Assembly (NCBI GenBank): GCA_961205875.1
Contig: OY540817.1
Coordinates: 13,117,001-13,181,000 of the forward strand
DNA: 64,000 bases
Origin: Sialis fuliginosa
Lineage: Eukaryota; Arthropoda; Insecta; Megaloptera; Sialidae
Reading direction: 5' to 3'
A program made the translations under genes and the position numbers. Positions 13,086-26,551 of the stretch are shown piece by piece. Every line of letters begins with the position of its first letter. The first letter of the stretch is position 1. Under the pieces are notes generated by a model. It ran no database searches, was not told where the DNA came from, and was given only the letters and a program-made list of their open reading frames with translations.

Positions 13086-16000
13086 GTATGATATTTTAAA
13101 CAAAAAGATATCAATTTGTACGTTCATAAAAATATTGTATAATATACCTACTAGTATATTTTCAATATCTAAATCTTGAAATACCTTCAAACAAACACGA
13201 AATACCCGTGGTTATTGAAAGGTGATGATGATCTTGAAACATTTATAATCCTTAACGATGTTAATTTCGACCACACCGACAGATACACAAATATCCAGAA
13301 GGGTAAAAAGGGGTTGCTTTAGTAAACCTTACCTTTTACCTCAGAACACAGATGTTTAATAATAAGTAGTACATTTAATTGGGCCGGGAACTTTGTTAAT
13401 TAGTTTGAATATACCGGTAAATTTAATTCAGAGAAAAAATGTTGAAAAATACATTTCGTCTGAGTTGTTTTTTTTATAAAAAGTTTTTATGTCTGGAGGC
13501 GTACTTGAAATGATATTTTTTGGATGTTCAGTGAAATTATTTTCAAGGATGTATGTATATTATACCAGATATAGAAGAAGATAAAATATTTGTTTTGCTC
13601 TGAAATGGTTAGCTATACCTACGAGTATATATTTTATATAGATAAAAAACGTATTCTGTGAGGCGATATTGTACTCTATAATAGTTTTTTTTACATAGAA
13701 CTATAAATCCTAGAATCATTATGTCTATAACGTTCGTTATAAAGTCTACGTAGTTTTACATATTATTCAAATATCAATTCATTTCAAAAAGATTTTAATA
13801 TTTAGTTAGGGTAGTTTTTATTTGGGGTATTTTCAAAATTTAATGGTTTCTATCATCAAATCGAGTTTAAATATGTTTTTTTAAATTAGGGGTTGATTTA
13901 GGAAAACCCTGCTTACGTCTTAAACATTTTTCGTTTATAGATCAAGATGTTTAAGCTGGGCTTTGATAAATCAGTCATTCATAACTTCTCGTTTTATACA
14001 TAATATAAAATATATAGAATGTAGATAGATAAAATCTATATATGTATATCCATCAAATACAAATTTCCCAACCATAGACATACAGGTGTTTCAACTTTCA
14101 ATAGCAATGCTATCATCATGAGAATCTATCATTTCAAATTATTTCATCCATTTTGATGTTTTATGTGTCAATCTTTTATCGATTTTTGTATTTTTATTTT
14201 ATTTTTTAAATATAAACTAGACTGTTAATAAAAGGTTTTTGTTGTTTTTGATTATCGTTTTGTCAAAGGCAGTAAAATCAAATAATGTTGATCATGGGCG
14301 GTCTTTATTATCTCGTATAAGGAGAACAAAAGCATTAAGACAATGAAGTATTGATGATTCCGTTTTATAACAATCACATATCCACTTGTAAAATCATTTG
14401 AAAAACCTAATAAATTATAAAATAAAATAAAAATTTATTCTATTGCACAATATTCATATTTTTCTAATCACTGTCCCTATAAAATAATGAAGAATACTAT
14501 CTTGTTTATATCACATAAAACATTTTGAACCGCTGGTTCACATTATTATACTATAACTAAAAGTCAAAAGTCAATTCAAATCCCCGGGCATTTTTCACAA
14601 AGTTGTCGTTGAGGAGATTTAGATAATATTATTTTTACGACTCCCGAGATCATTTTAAATATCCTTGTTTTGATATAGTTTCAATCCCTTTCGTTTTTAA
14701 ACAAGATTTTTAAAGGGTTATCATTCCACATAAAGAAGCCTTGTTGCTTATATCATATTATACCATACCATAGTCCATTTCATAAATTTAATATTGTATA
14801 CAGTAACTTATTTTTTATTGTTCTATATAAAAAAAATACTACCGCATACAATAGGGTCTTCTAAATTTTATTATAAACTTTATAATGTAATATATAAATT
14901 GGATAAGCGGAATTTCGTGTATTTCTGAATGGGGAAAATACATTAATTAATTAATTAATGGAAATAATTAAAAAGTATATATATAAAATTAATTAATTCC
15001 GAACAACGTTTAAAAAATACACGTACATAATAATATGTTATTGAAATGCTTACTTTATTTCCCAAATGTATAATGTAGATAGAGGGGGGGGGGGCTACGA
15101 GGGCCATATGACCCGGACCCCTGATAATAATTCAATTTTAAAATAATTCTAACCTTTGTTCAAAATTATTGAAAAATTGTGTTGTTATTGCATTTACCTG
15201 AAAATATAATCCATAAGTTAATCACTATATGTACATAAAGTTAAAATGGCGTGGGAGGTAGGGTTGCTGTATCAAATTGTAATAACTGTAGTAGTTAACT
15301 GTTTGTATGCAGATTATTTTGACAGTTTAATCTATGGAAACATGGGCGTAACCAGGGTGGACATATAGGGGAGGGGATTCATCACTTTGCTTTGTGGAAA
15401 AGAGTGCTCCCAGCCATGAAAAGTGTCAATAATTATAATTACTTATAATTAATTATTCATCTTCCATTTTATAGAAAAAAGTATTAAACAAATAAGTTCA
15501 TTTTGGATATTTTGGATCCAGGAATTAAAATATTAAATTAATATTTTTTAATATGCAAGGAAAAATTCGTAAAATAATTGTTTACCACTTTTTATACCTA
15601 TATAAAGCAATAATATATTGGCTACGCCCTTGTATGCATGTACATGTTTTTGTAATAAATCTATACAAATTCAAAATTCGCATGATTATTGTCAAAACCT
15701 ATTGTAGATTATGTTATCAACAGAATAAAACAAATTAATTTATCCATAACAAGCTTTTATAATCTGTAGTTTAATTGGAAAAATTTACAGTGGAAATTTT
15801 GAATATAGGGGATGTACACGGGGTGATTCACCAATACATAATTTTCAATTATAATAATATGGCTGTCACAAAACTTTTTCTATACATTTAAACATAAATG
15901 AATATTATAAAAAATACAATTAAATAATAATAATAAAATAAATTTATTTTGAACAACCGGTATAAAAGTCTTGTGGTGACCACAGCAGTTTATTTCTTAA

Positions 16001-16711
16001 TTAGCGTCATTCCTAATTAATTGAAAATAAAATTCGTCTGTTTTATCATCACACTGAATATTTTTATAACTTAGGTAGATGTTAAATATAGGGTTGCCAG
16101 AATATCTCTTTTAAAGAGAAAATGTTCTCTTTTTTAGCTTTGATCTTTCTTTTTCTTTTTTTTATATTTAAATCTCTATAATGTTCGGCCTGATGAGTTT
16201 TTTACTAACAAAAAAATTACCTTAGAAAGAAAATTAAAGGTTCCTCGTCACTGGGTTAGACAGAGTGGATAAAATAATAAAATATTATTTCCTAAACCAA
16301 TTAAAATTATATTTTTACAGCTATAATTAAAAAAAAACTAAGTAGACCTCGGTAGATATTTTTAAATTTTCGATTTATTCTCTATTTGTTCTCTAAAAGT
16401 TCTCATTTAACATTCTGCGTTTCTGACAACCCTAGGTAAATATACCTTTATGTTTAAATGAATAAACAAAATATGTTATATTATGTCTGACAGCGATATT
16501 TACTCATTTATATTGGTTTGTCTGTCATATTAATTAATAAATAAACATTTTATGCTTTGTTTTTAAATCGTCGTAAATAAATATTACAACGAATAAATGT
16601 TACGTGTCATCAAATTTTTTAATTTAAAAAAAAAACATGGTTTAAATTTTATGTGCCTATATTAATTATATATGTAGGTGGACATATAATTTATTATAAA
16701 TTATAACCATA

Positions 16712-17659
16712 TAGTCCGGTGCAGTTAGCCGTTAAAAATGTGAAACCTCTGAACCCGTCTAATGAATGGGTTTTCATGGGACATTTTTCATTGAGTTTCT
16801 AATCGTAAGAAGTTTTGTGTGCAATTACCCTAACATGTTGGCAGTTCAAACGGGCCATAATTTTAATTTTATTGTTTTTTTTTCGCATGGTGGCCATATT
16901 TGTTCGACAGGTGGCACTATTTTTTGTACTAAGAGTTTACGGGGTAAAGTTAGCAAGATTTTTTTACAAAAAAGTGGGAACTAGTTATGTTCACACACCA
17001 AAATTCAACCCTGAGACTGGCACCTCTTTTTTCAAAAAATTCTCAAAGTTTAAAAATTTGAAAAAATGGTACTTTTTAAAGATTAATAATTCTGGTGGGG
17101 AACCAGATAAAAATCTGAAACTTCAACCCATAATAGTACTACATATGTATCAAAAAAATGACTTATTGACTCTACTTTCATGGAAAAACAGCCTTTGAAA
17201 ATGGGATTTTTTTAAAAGAAAAACAATTAAGGCCGAAATTGAACCCTTTTGATTAAATTTTGAAAAAAATGTCTAAGTAATCTTGTAACTAATTTTTTTT
17301 CTGAACAATTTGCTTATAGCTCCATGTTGATAGGATAAATAGATGCTCAGATATTGCAGTTTCCGTAAACCCTTTAAAGTGCAAAAAATGCTGCACCCTG
17401 TAGAAAAAATATTATCGCCACGCGAAAACAAAAAACAATAAAATTAAAATTATGTTCATTTTGAACTACCGACATGTGAGGATAATTGCACACAAAAAAT
17501 CAATTTAAGAATGGTCAAGTAACCAGTGCTGGACCACTGATATGGTTGACCCATAAATAATTAAATAATTACTAGCAATATTTTTTAATGAAAAAAGTCC
17601 TTTGAAAATCAATTCACTATAGACGGCTCCCGAGGTAAAAAGCTAACTGCACCGGACTA
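16712..17659. mobile_element. Non-autonomous DNA transposon, 18-bp perfect TIRs
   Basis: Both ends carry the perfect 18-bp inverted repeat TAGTCCGGTGCAGTTAGC. Sub-terminal arms also pair: TTTGTGTGCAATTACCCTAA near 16813 is mirrored near 17490. The element is 948 bp and encodes no transposase. An open frame inside it is low-complexity. A diverged fragment of the same family lies at 39117-39310 in an intron of receptor A. The outer TA may be the target duplication. Confidence 0.85.
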
Positions 17660-18734
17660 ATAGCTATTTGGCAAGAATTATCAATATACAGATGATCGTG
17701 AAAACTCTGTTATTATTGAAGTTATAGAAAATCGATTAAATGGGTATATTATTAGTATTTTTAAGAATAAAGAATTAATGTCACAAAAAAATAATTGAAC
17801 GTCGATTTTCAGATATTTAATTATTAAGAATTATTATCAATCAATTGATTATGATAAATAATATTATTCTTTGCCAGTAACACTAACAAATGTGATTTAC
17901 CTGCGAACAATTGACATAAATACTAATAAAAAGCAAAAATTATTGTTTTACAGATGTTTACATTTTTTGAAATTTTTCGGTATTTTCTATTAAACTAACA
18001 GTTGTTTTTAATACCTATTTGAACACCATATGTATATATACCACAATTTATAGAGAGTATACCTAACTATTAAATTCACTGTTGATATATAAAGTTGTTC
18101 CATTAAATATTTTTCAAAATATCTCTGAAATTGAACGCTATTTAACCTTTAAACTGCAGTAAAAACACAGTTAACAATATCACTCGATTTCCGCGATCAC
18201 CTCTATACGAATGCATAAAATGTAATTATAAAAGTTTAAATTTCACAAACCCTATTTTAATAAGCATATACATATTTTAGTTAGTTGGCAAAAAAACGTA
18301 GTCAAGGTATAGATAAAATATAATATAAGTAATTATTTTTTAAACTTATTATAGGTACGTTAATAATAATTCTACTGGTCTTAAAATATAACTTTGAATC
18401 ATACCTGGATCTAATTTAAAAACTTTAGATATACTTTTATAATAGATTAATTAAATACACTTTCAAGTAAAATAAAACACTTACATTTAAGATAAAAATA
18501 AAAGTTAAGATTTTTAGAAGAAGAATACGAGTAATTTACTTTATTTAATTTAATGTCATCACGTTAATATAATAATTTTTAATAAACATAGATTTAACTT
18601 TCAAATTCATTTATTTCACGAAACAAAAAACATAAAGATAAATCACATAAAAATAAAAATGTAATAAACAACAAACAAATCACTGAAAAAACAAAACAAA
18701 AAACTACTGCGACAACAATTAAAAATGTAGTATC

Positions 18735-18960
18735 GGCTCACTTGATCGCGTACGTAAGTATATGTTAGCGCGCAACAATCGACATTCAGTGGGTAATCGA
18801 CGCCGCGTCGCGACGGTACAGAGTGTAACAGGTGCAGCCGTGGCTCACTGTGTACATTCGGGCCTGCGTACGCGTGCATCTGTATGTGTATATCTGTATA
18901 TATATACATGTGTTTGTGTGTGTTATTTTCTATTCAGTAGCATAATTTAACGCCTAGGGA
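18735..18960. promoter_or_regulatory. GC-rich, CpG-containing patch
   Basis: A short island has many CpG dinucleotides (for example CGACGCCGCGTCGCGACGG) in AT-rich DNA. It contains good donor-like sites on both strands: GCGTAC then GTAAGTAT on plus, and ATCAA then GTGAGC on minus. It could be a non-coding first exon and promoter, for instance of the minus-strand gene at 8541-9150 about 9.6 kb downstream. This is inference only. Confidence 0.3.
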
Positions 18961-19101
18961 CCCTTGCGCGTTGTGAACTCTAAATTCAATCGTTGTAACA
19001 TTTATTAACAAGAAGAAAACTCACTCTATAGTATGCTATGATAGATATTAGTTGGAAAGCTCTTTCATTATAAAACAACAATGTAAGTACTTATAATACT
19101 A

Positions 19102-19495
19102 CAGGCCCGGGGGCCCCGGGGCAAGAACTGACCAAGACCCCCCCAGAATATACAAAAATAAAAATTGAAGACCTTTTTTATCCTTACTGGGAAATTTAAC
19201 AGTTATTACTAATTTTGATTTTAATGACCTTTTGATTTTTTTAATTTTACAATTCTTACTAATTTTAATGAATAATAAGTGTAAAATTCAAGTTCGCAAC
19301 AAAAAAGGTAATTAAAAATCAAAATTTGTAATAAGTGTAACATTTTCAAGTTAGAATCAAAAAAGGTCATTAAAATTAAAACTAGTAATAAATGTAAAAT
19401 TCAAGTTAGCAACGAAAAAAAAATGTCTTTAATTTTTATATTTTAATTCGATCACTTATTGCCACAGGGCCCTCGAGCCTTTAGTTACGGCCCTG
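19102..19495. mobile_element. MITE with GC-rich ends and internal tandem repeat
   Basis: The left end (GGCCCGGGGGCCCCGGGGCA) pairs imperfectly with the complement of the right end (GGCTCGAGGGCCCTGTGGCA), the outermost right bases reading CAGGGCCGTAAC on the minus strand. Inside, a unit of about 60 bp (AATAAGTGTAAAATTCAAGT...AAAAAAGGT) is repeated roughly three times between 19273 and 19420. The CAGG-type ends would suit a hAT-like element, but no target duplication is clear. Confidence 0.55.
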
Positions 19496-22400
19496 GTGGA
19501 AGGTGATAAGAATATCTATACGACATTACATAATTTTCGTATTATAAATGGAAACGTATACTAAAATGCAGTGGCGAGGCGTAAAATTTTTATTAAGGGA
19601 AGCATATTTTGTCAATCCTCTCCCTCCTATTAACAAAAAAATTAATTATGAAACACCTTAAGTTCAAGCTTTTACACTAAAAAAAACCTTATATATTTAT
19701 ATAGTAACTTAATGATTCTGTCTTATTTTCTTGTATTTTAGTCGATATTTGTATGACGAGTTGAAGTTCAATGCAAGAAATTTCACTAAAAAATTTTATG
19801 TTTACTGTATAGAAAATGACGTAAAAAGTTGAAATTTTCAAACCGCAGGTCTGTATCTCAAATCATTCTCGAGATATAGCCTCTCGAAGTTTTAGTTTTA
19901 TCAAATTTTTGGAGAAAAAAGGCCATAACTTTTGAACGGGTGGTTCGGAATTGATTTTAGTTGACGGATTTGAAATCAGCGTGTCAAATTCTATATAATG
20001 ACATGTATAATACCTTAAAACTCGAAAAAAAAAATGCGCGAAAAATTAAAAAAATGTCGATTTTTGACCAAATTTTTTTTGTCATGGCATTCATAAACGT
20101 GGTGTGTTAATTCCTCCTCAAAGTTGTTGATGGGTCAATCTGACCCAACGTTCATTTAAAAATGAAAATTATCAGATCCGAAAGATATTGAATAAATTCA
20201 ATATTCAACCCTTCCGCTACGTTTATTTAATGTGATTTACATTAAACTGGAGATCTAATGACTAACGGGTCGATCAGGAATATTTCACATCTCCACTGCC
20301 GGGTTAAAGTCGAAACGGATTCATTTTTTAAATTTTTGAAATGTTTTCAATTTATACTGCCAGTTTTTAAAGGTAAAAAAAATATAGTAGGTCTTACTTA
20401 ATTTCCATTTTATCATTTTTTTTAGACCGAATTAAATCTAATTTTTTTTTCCTGAGAGTTTATAAATTATATTATCTTATTTAGACTGCCTGTAATTTAT
20501 TATATAACTTCTCATAATTAGAGGGCCCTTTAGACTAGTGGTATATTTGGAACTGATTATACTATATACTGTGCCGTAGCATGGGGTCGGCGTACTCTGA
20601 AATAGCGCCCCCTGTAATAATTGAAGACATTCTTTTATCCTGTTAATGCTATTTTCACCTATTTTGCCACCACCCTAGGTCTGGTGGCCCCGGCTGCGCC
20701 TCTGCCTGTATAAATTACAGGACAGGATATGAAATAAAACCATGAATATTTATTTTTTTAAATAAAATGTTTATTATTAAAAAATAAAACAAATATATCC
20801 AGAAAAAATTGACAATATACCTTTTTCCAGAATGGAGAAGACAGCAAAAACATCATTTTTATTTGTAGAATGAAAATAATAACTAAAAACTATGGTCTTG
20901 TCAATGTAAATAAAAAAGTTAAGGAAATTATTTTACAGAGAAATAAGGGAAAAATAATATATACAAATAGGGAAAAGACAAAAAAAATTATGCCAAATAG
21001 ATACATCAATATAATAGTGTTTTTAAAATGTATTTATTAATGAAACTTTTGACAGTTATTTATGAAATTTTAACATAACTGAGCAATATTTCAAAATCTA
21101 ACAAACAGTAAAAAGAATTGTAAATAAAAATAACAGTTTTGGTACAATTTTTTTTAATATCATCAAAATAACACAAAAATATAAAAACACTATTACTTTA
21201 TGTTCCGTTGGCATCTTCACCTAGCTTCATACTTTTATTTATTTAGTTTTTTTAACAGTTCACAGCAGTCTAACTCCTCTACACGTCTTTTACACAACAA
21301 TAAATATCAAAACATTTCAACTCTTCAACAATATACACAAGAGGAACCGATAAGGAGTGAGCCTGCCTTAGCATAATATTCATCGGCGGATTGATATGAC
21401 GCTTCAACAGCATATACAGACATTTGTCACGACAATAATTCATTTGTATCATAAAATAACGACTTTGATTCAAATAATAGACTAACATTGACATGAATTT
21501 AATTTTAATAACAGAAAAGTTTATATATTCAATAGATTCCCAAACTTTCTTGGTTCACAACACAAACCCTAGATAACTATAATAATAATAAATGGTGCAC
21601 AGTTTGGGAAGAATTCATTACAAAAAAGTACATAACTTTTTTTTAATTGTTGAATAAAAAATAATTACAAGTAATTGTTATTATGCAAATTTTAATAGTT
21701 ACTTTGTTACGATGCAATATAACGTTAGCTGATAGTTTTTACATGTTAATAAAGGAACAAAATGTATCATAAAAATAAATATAAAACTGATTTGAAAAAC
21801 ACAAAAGTTTTAAACTATTTTTTATTTGTTAATGAATTTGAATATTACAAAATGTAAAACATATTTTTTTTTAGCAGCTTGAGAAACAAAAAATGGTATA
21901 ATTTAATTAAAGTTATTTACATTATCTATTATTTGAGTCAGAGAGTTATTAAGTAAATAATCGATTACATACATATAATTAAAATCTAAAGTCTGTATAC
22001 GATTGTTTCATCATCACATTTTCACCAATAGTTTGCATTGTTTGATGGTGATTAAATTCACATTAATAAATTAATAGCCTGTGTTAATTGATTCATTCTA
22101 TATTAATTAGTTGGAATGGTGTATTTTACCTTAGGCAGAAACCAACATTTATATTAATATTTGTTTGTAATTATTATATAAATTGAACTTAAAAATATTC
22201 TATTGTATAGTACTATTAAAATGTATAAGTTTTTCAAAATATAATTGACTAAAAAAGTTTTTTGTATAATTAGAATCAAGTAGTAAATTTGTGCTCAAAT
22301 TATAATTAGTAACATCAATTCAATTAGAAAGTCTTGTTTTGCAGTCATATAATAACAATTTCAAATTGAGATTACTTATTTTGTATCATATATGTATATT

Positions 22401-23164
22401 GAAATCCACACGATATGTGTATTACGTTAATAAAATTATATATTAATACATTAACACACTTTTCCAAACTGCGTGCTCCCCTAGAAAAATATTTTCAGCA
22501 TAAAAAATATACTTAGAATTAAGGGACAATTCCACTGTAAAATTTTTTGGAAATCTTTTTTTGCATTATCAAAAAATATGGACTTCCATAAATATGTTAT
22601 TAAATTTTGGTTGCGACATTCAAATTATTTCGGTTGCTACAGTATTTCTTAGAAAAACAGATTATTTTAAAATTTCACATTTTTTTGAACAAAAAACTAT
22701 TGAAAAAAAAGCCCAATTTGACACTTAACTTTGAAATGATCACCATTTTGTTAATTTTCATCAGAAAAAAAATCCTCTATAAGACACTACAGTTTTTCAT
22801 ACTGATTAATAATATTTTTAGTTTTTTTCTTTCAGACAATTTTTGGAGGAGTAGGACTCTCCGCCGTCAGGCACTGTTTTTGATTGAATTTTTATGCATT
22901 TACAACAGAGTAATAAAGCAAGCAAAAAAATGTATCAATTTTGATTAAATTATGGATGAAAATTTTTATACCTTTAACAAAAAAAATCACAATTCAGAAA
23001 CTTTTCGCGACCCACTAAAAATCGACTTGCAGCCTTTAATTAGAGAAATGTTGATGTAAAGAACTAACAAAAATGATAGCATGTGGTATTATTATTATTC
23101 ATATGTTAATGTATTAATACATATATGAATAAATACGTATTTATAAGGGTATTAGACATAGGAC

Positions 23165-23336
23165 CAGGGCTTTTTTTAAACAAAAAAGTGCCATAACTCA
23201 CTTCTTGTAGAGTTTTTTTACTGAAGAAAATTATATTCAAACATTATTTAAATAAAATTTACAGCAGTTTTTTTATGCCACGAAAAAAAGGTGCCCGAAT
23301 GCCGTTCCACCGCGTTACATTACAAAAAAAGCCCTG
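23165..23336. mobile_element. hAT-like MITE, 172 bp
   Basis: The ends are CAGGGCTTTTTTT and its inverted complement. Flanking octamers (cataggac on the left, attaggac on the right) match at 6 of 8 positions, consistent with a decayed 8-bp target duplication. There is no coding capacity. Confidence 0.7.
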
Positions 23337-26300
23337 ATTAGGACACCGATGGTTGAACAATTGTCCTTTATTATAAATGACAAATAACAAAATCTACCAA
23401 GTAAAATTAAAGTGTAGTATAAATACAAGGTGTTCTAATGCACTAAACTCCAATGTAAAATAACTGTAAAATAAAATTTAGTACCTCATATCAAGGTTTT
23501 GCTTTAATTTTATGAGGAACATTAAGTTAACTGTCATTTAAGAAAAAAATCGTGTAGCTCACCGAAATAAAAAATTCATCAAAGAATATAAAAGGGATCC
23601 CTTATAAACCTGGAATCACAGATGTATACATTTTATATTTGAAATTTTAAACGCGTATTTTTTTGATCTTACACATCGTTTATTCTGAAATTTTAACACG
23701 TTATTCTGTAGATCATTGACTCTTATAGGAACTAGAATTATATTGATATCTGAAAAATTTGATATTTTTACATTTCTCGAGACATTAACTTTTTCAATTT
23801 TTGACTTAAAATGTTTTATTCTGATTTCTGTAATGAGTATTTGGAAAAAAAGTTTTCAAAAATAAAAATATGGTAAAATAATTTTCAGTAGGTTTTGATA
23901 GGCACCTGGAACTACGAGTCAAGAGAATATAAGGTAGCTTACCCTCTAGCTATATGTATTATTTTAATCTTAAGTATTTGGCATTTTTAAAATTAATTTC
24001 ATTAAAATTAACTGATATTTTATTCTGTAAATATTGTAAATTAGTTTATTAGGTACATTTCCAGTCTTTTTTTAATTGAAAAAGGTACGGAATCAATATT
24101 CTTTTTCATAATAGTTATTTTCTTTAAATTGCGTAAGCCAATGTATATAAAAAATACGAAAATATTAATATCCGTTATAAAATTTTGTTTCATCACATTT
24201 TTTATGATCGTTTCAAATAAATATTTTTTAAATTATCGTTTCGTAAAAATATAGGTTTGTAATTGACACTTTGATCATTTTCATGGCTCATAAAAACTTG
24301 TTTTGATAATGATGAATCAAAGAATACTATAAAATAGAAAACATATGAATACAAATTATGTTTTCACCACAAACAATGCACATTGATTTATTTTTGACAA
24401 AATTTTAAAACCACTTGTATATTTATCAACTTATCAAATTTATAATTTATAACCTCGTTTTTCTTTTATAAAAATATATACCCATATTAGTTATATATAT
24501 TTTTAATATTAGACTTTTTTAACTTATTACAAAATTTCAAAAATATCATGTTCTTTTATATAAACAATTGTGACTTTTAAATTGTCTTCAAGTAATTATA
24601 AATTACCATATACAAGTGGCCTTTGTTGTAAAATAAATATAAATTGTCATAAATAGATCAACATCTACAATATCTTTTAAAAATTATTTGCTGGCCTGAC
24701 CCATTAGAATATCACAGTTGAAGTACATTCATGTACTTTTTTAATTTTTTATCCGTTACTGGATATAAATAATATATTGCAGATTATGAGACATTTATTA
24801 CTGATCTAAAAATTTAATTTCCTATTTTCTGTTAAATAAATATTTAAACTGTCAAAATAATTCATGGCAAATGTAGTTATTAAGCATTTATTACTACAGT
24901 TATATCACAAAATTACGTCATCTTAGTTTCCAGATTGATACTGTAATTCAAGAATATCCGTAACTCAAAGCATTGTTCATTTATAATTCAAACATAGCAA
25001 CACCGTTGGAATTCGATCAGGCGCTTGCGTCATGCAGCTAGAGTCGTAACTCCGAAGCCAACGCCACAACTTTGAAAGTATATATATATATGTAATTCAC
25101 GGTATAACTGTACCTACTTGATTATTAAAAATAAGCCACTATTTCGCTTCATAAATTTTCCGTGAGCAATTAAATTAAAAACTTTTTTTAATTTTGAAAA
25201 AAAAAAGAATAGTATATAAATTTTCAGACAGGATAAATGAGCTATATCCGCAACATATACATACCAAATATGACGACACGGGTCGTTATAAAAATTCTAG
25301 ATTCCATGGATCACACCATGAAACTTATTCTAAACTAATCTAATTTTTTTATTATCTTTAAACACTAACTTTATTTTAATTGTTGATACACACATTGTTT
25401 TTAATATTATAAATATGTTATTGTTAACTCGGCAAACAATCATACGCATATATTTTTACATGATATTTGATTTAATTTGGTTTACGAAAACCGAAAAAAA
25501 AAACAGTGGAACAAAGAAAGTAAAATTGTTTATAGCATTATTTCTTTGCAAAATACATGAGTAGTTTTATAATAATAAAGAAAATATATTTATATATTTA
25601 TAATTCATGATAACAATTTTGCATTGAATTTGCAACTTTATTAATTATATATATCAAAATTTTTGGCATATTTTGTATCAAATTTTCCGTATAAAGTTGC
25701 AAACTGATACCTACTTTAATAAGTGCAAATATTATACCAATATACAATTCAAATTCCAATATAGCATATTTGCACTCATATATTTATAGTTAATGTATAT
25801 TATGTAGAACAAAAAAGGTAAAATATTTTACATTTTATATGTTACCGACATAACATTATACAACAAAATGTAAGTACATTTACATTACATTCAACTTTTG
25901 TCCATTAGATTTTCCTATTCGCACTTTATACACTGATCAGAAAAAGTGAATATAACAAATTGAATTTTGGCAAAATAAATTTTTTGAAGTGTTTAAAGGG
26001 CACATTTCAATTTACCAAATTGAAATAATATCTGCAACAACATCCAACCTTTGAGTTATTAAATAACAATCAATTTAAAATTAGTATATATTTTATACAT
26101 AAATACACAGACTATATTAAAAAAAAAATTGAACAAAATATATATACTTACATAAATTTTAGCAACTAATTTTTTAATGACAAGATTTAAAAAATTTACA
26201 TTCAAAAGTTGGATTTATGAATCTTGCAGATGTAAAAAATAAAAACAAAAAAATCTATAAAAGAAATTCTAATATTTAAGTAAATGTACAAGTGCATATA

Positions 26301-26551
26301 ATAATTATAATTCATAACAAATAATTTTCAAAATGTAAATGGCTGTAATAAAATAAACAAAAATTCGATGCACCAAAATATCAACAAAATAGATAAAATC
26401 ATACTAGTATGAAATCATTTTAAGAAAATAATAATGGAAGTTCAGTGATAACTTGCACGATTTTTAAATAATAAATATCAATAATAATAAGCCGTTTATC
26501 GACGTGCTGATGTTGGATTATACCAAACCCTCCAAGAGTCCCTTGGAGGAA

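Larger units (their letters stand above)
9151..26551. other. Long gene-poor stretch
   Basis: About 17 kb without a recognisable exon. It lies between the start of the 8541-9150 exon and the 3' end of Nup153. It contains the listed mobile elements at 9.6, 16.7, 19.1 and 23.2 kb, a GC-richer segment at 12.96-13.09 kb, a GC-rich patch near 18.75 kb that might be a 5' exon or promoter, and poly-G near 15.08 kb. The open frames seen here (for example 12582-12941 and 22607-22948) show no family motif or codon signal. Confidence 0.55.

Noticed and set aside
16766..17198. Overlapping open frames of 72 and 127 codons
   Set aside because: They lie inside the non-autonomous transposon at 16712-17659, are low-complexity, and have no transposase motif.
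20570..20700. Possible hAT-like MITE with GGCCCCGGCTGCGCC end
   Set aside because: The ends match too weakly and no target duplication was found.
22607..22948. Plus-strand open frame of 113 codons
   Set aside because: Rich in K, F, I and L as expected from AT-rich DNA; no recognisable domain.
22518..23040. Possible TTAA-type MITE
   Set aside because: Left end TTAAGGGACAA has only a poor inverted partner near 23030; not convincing.
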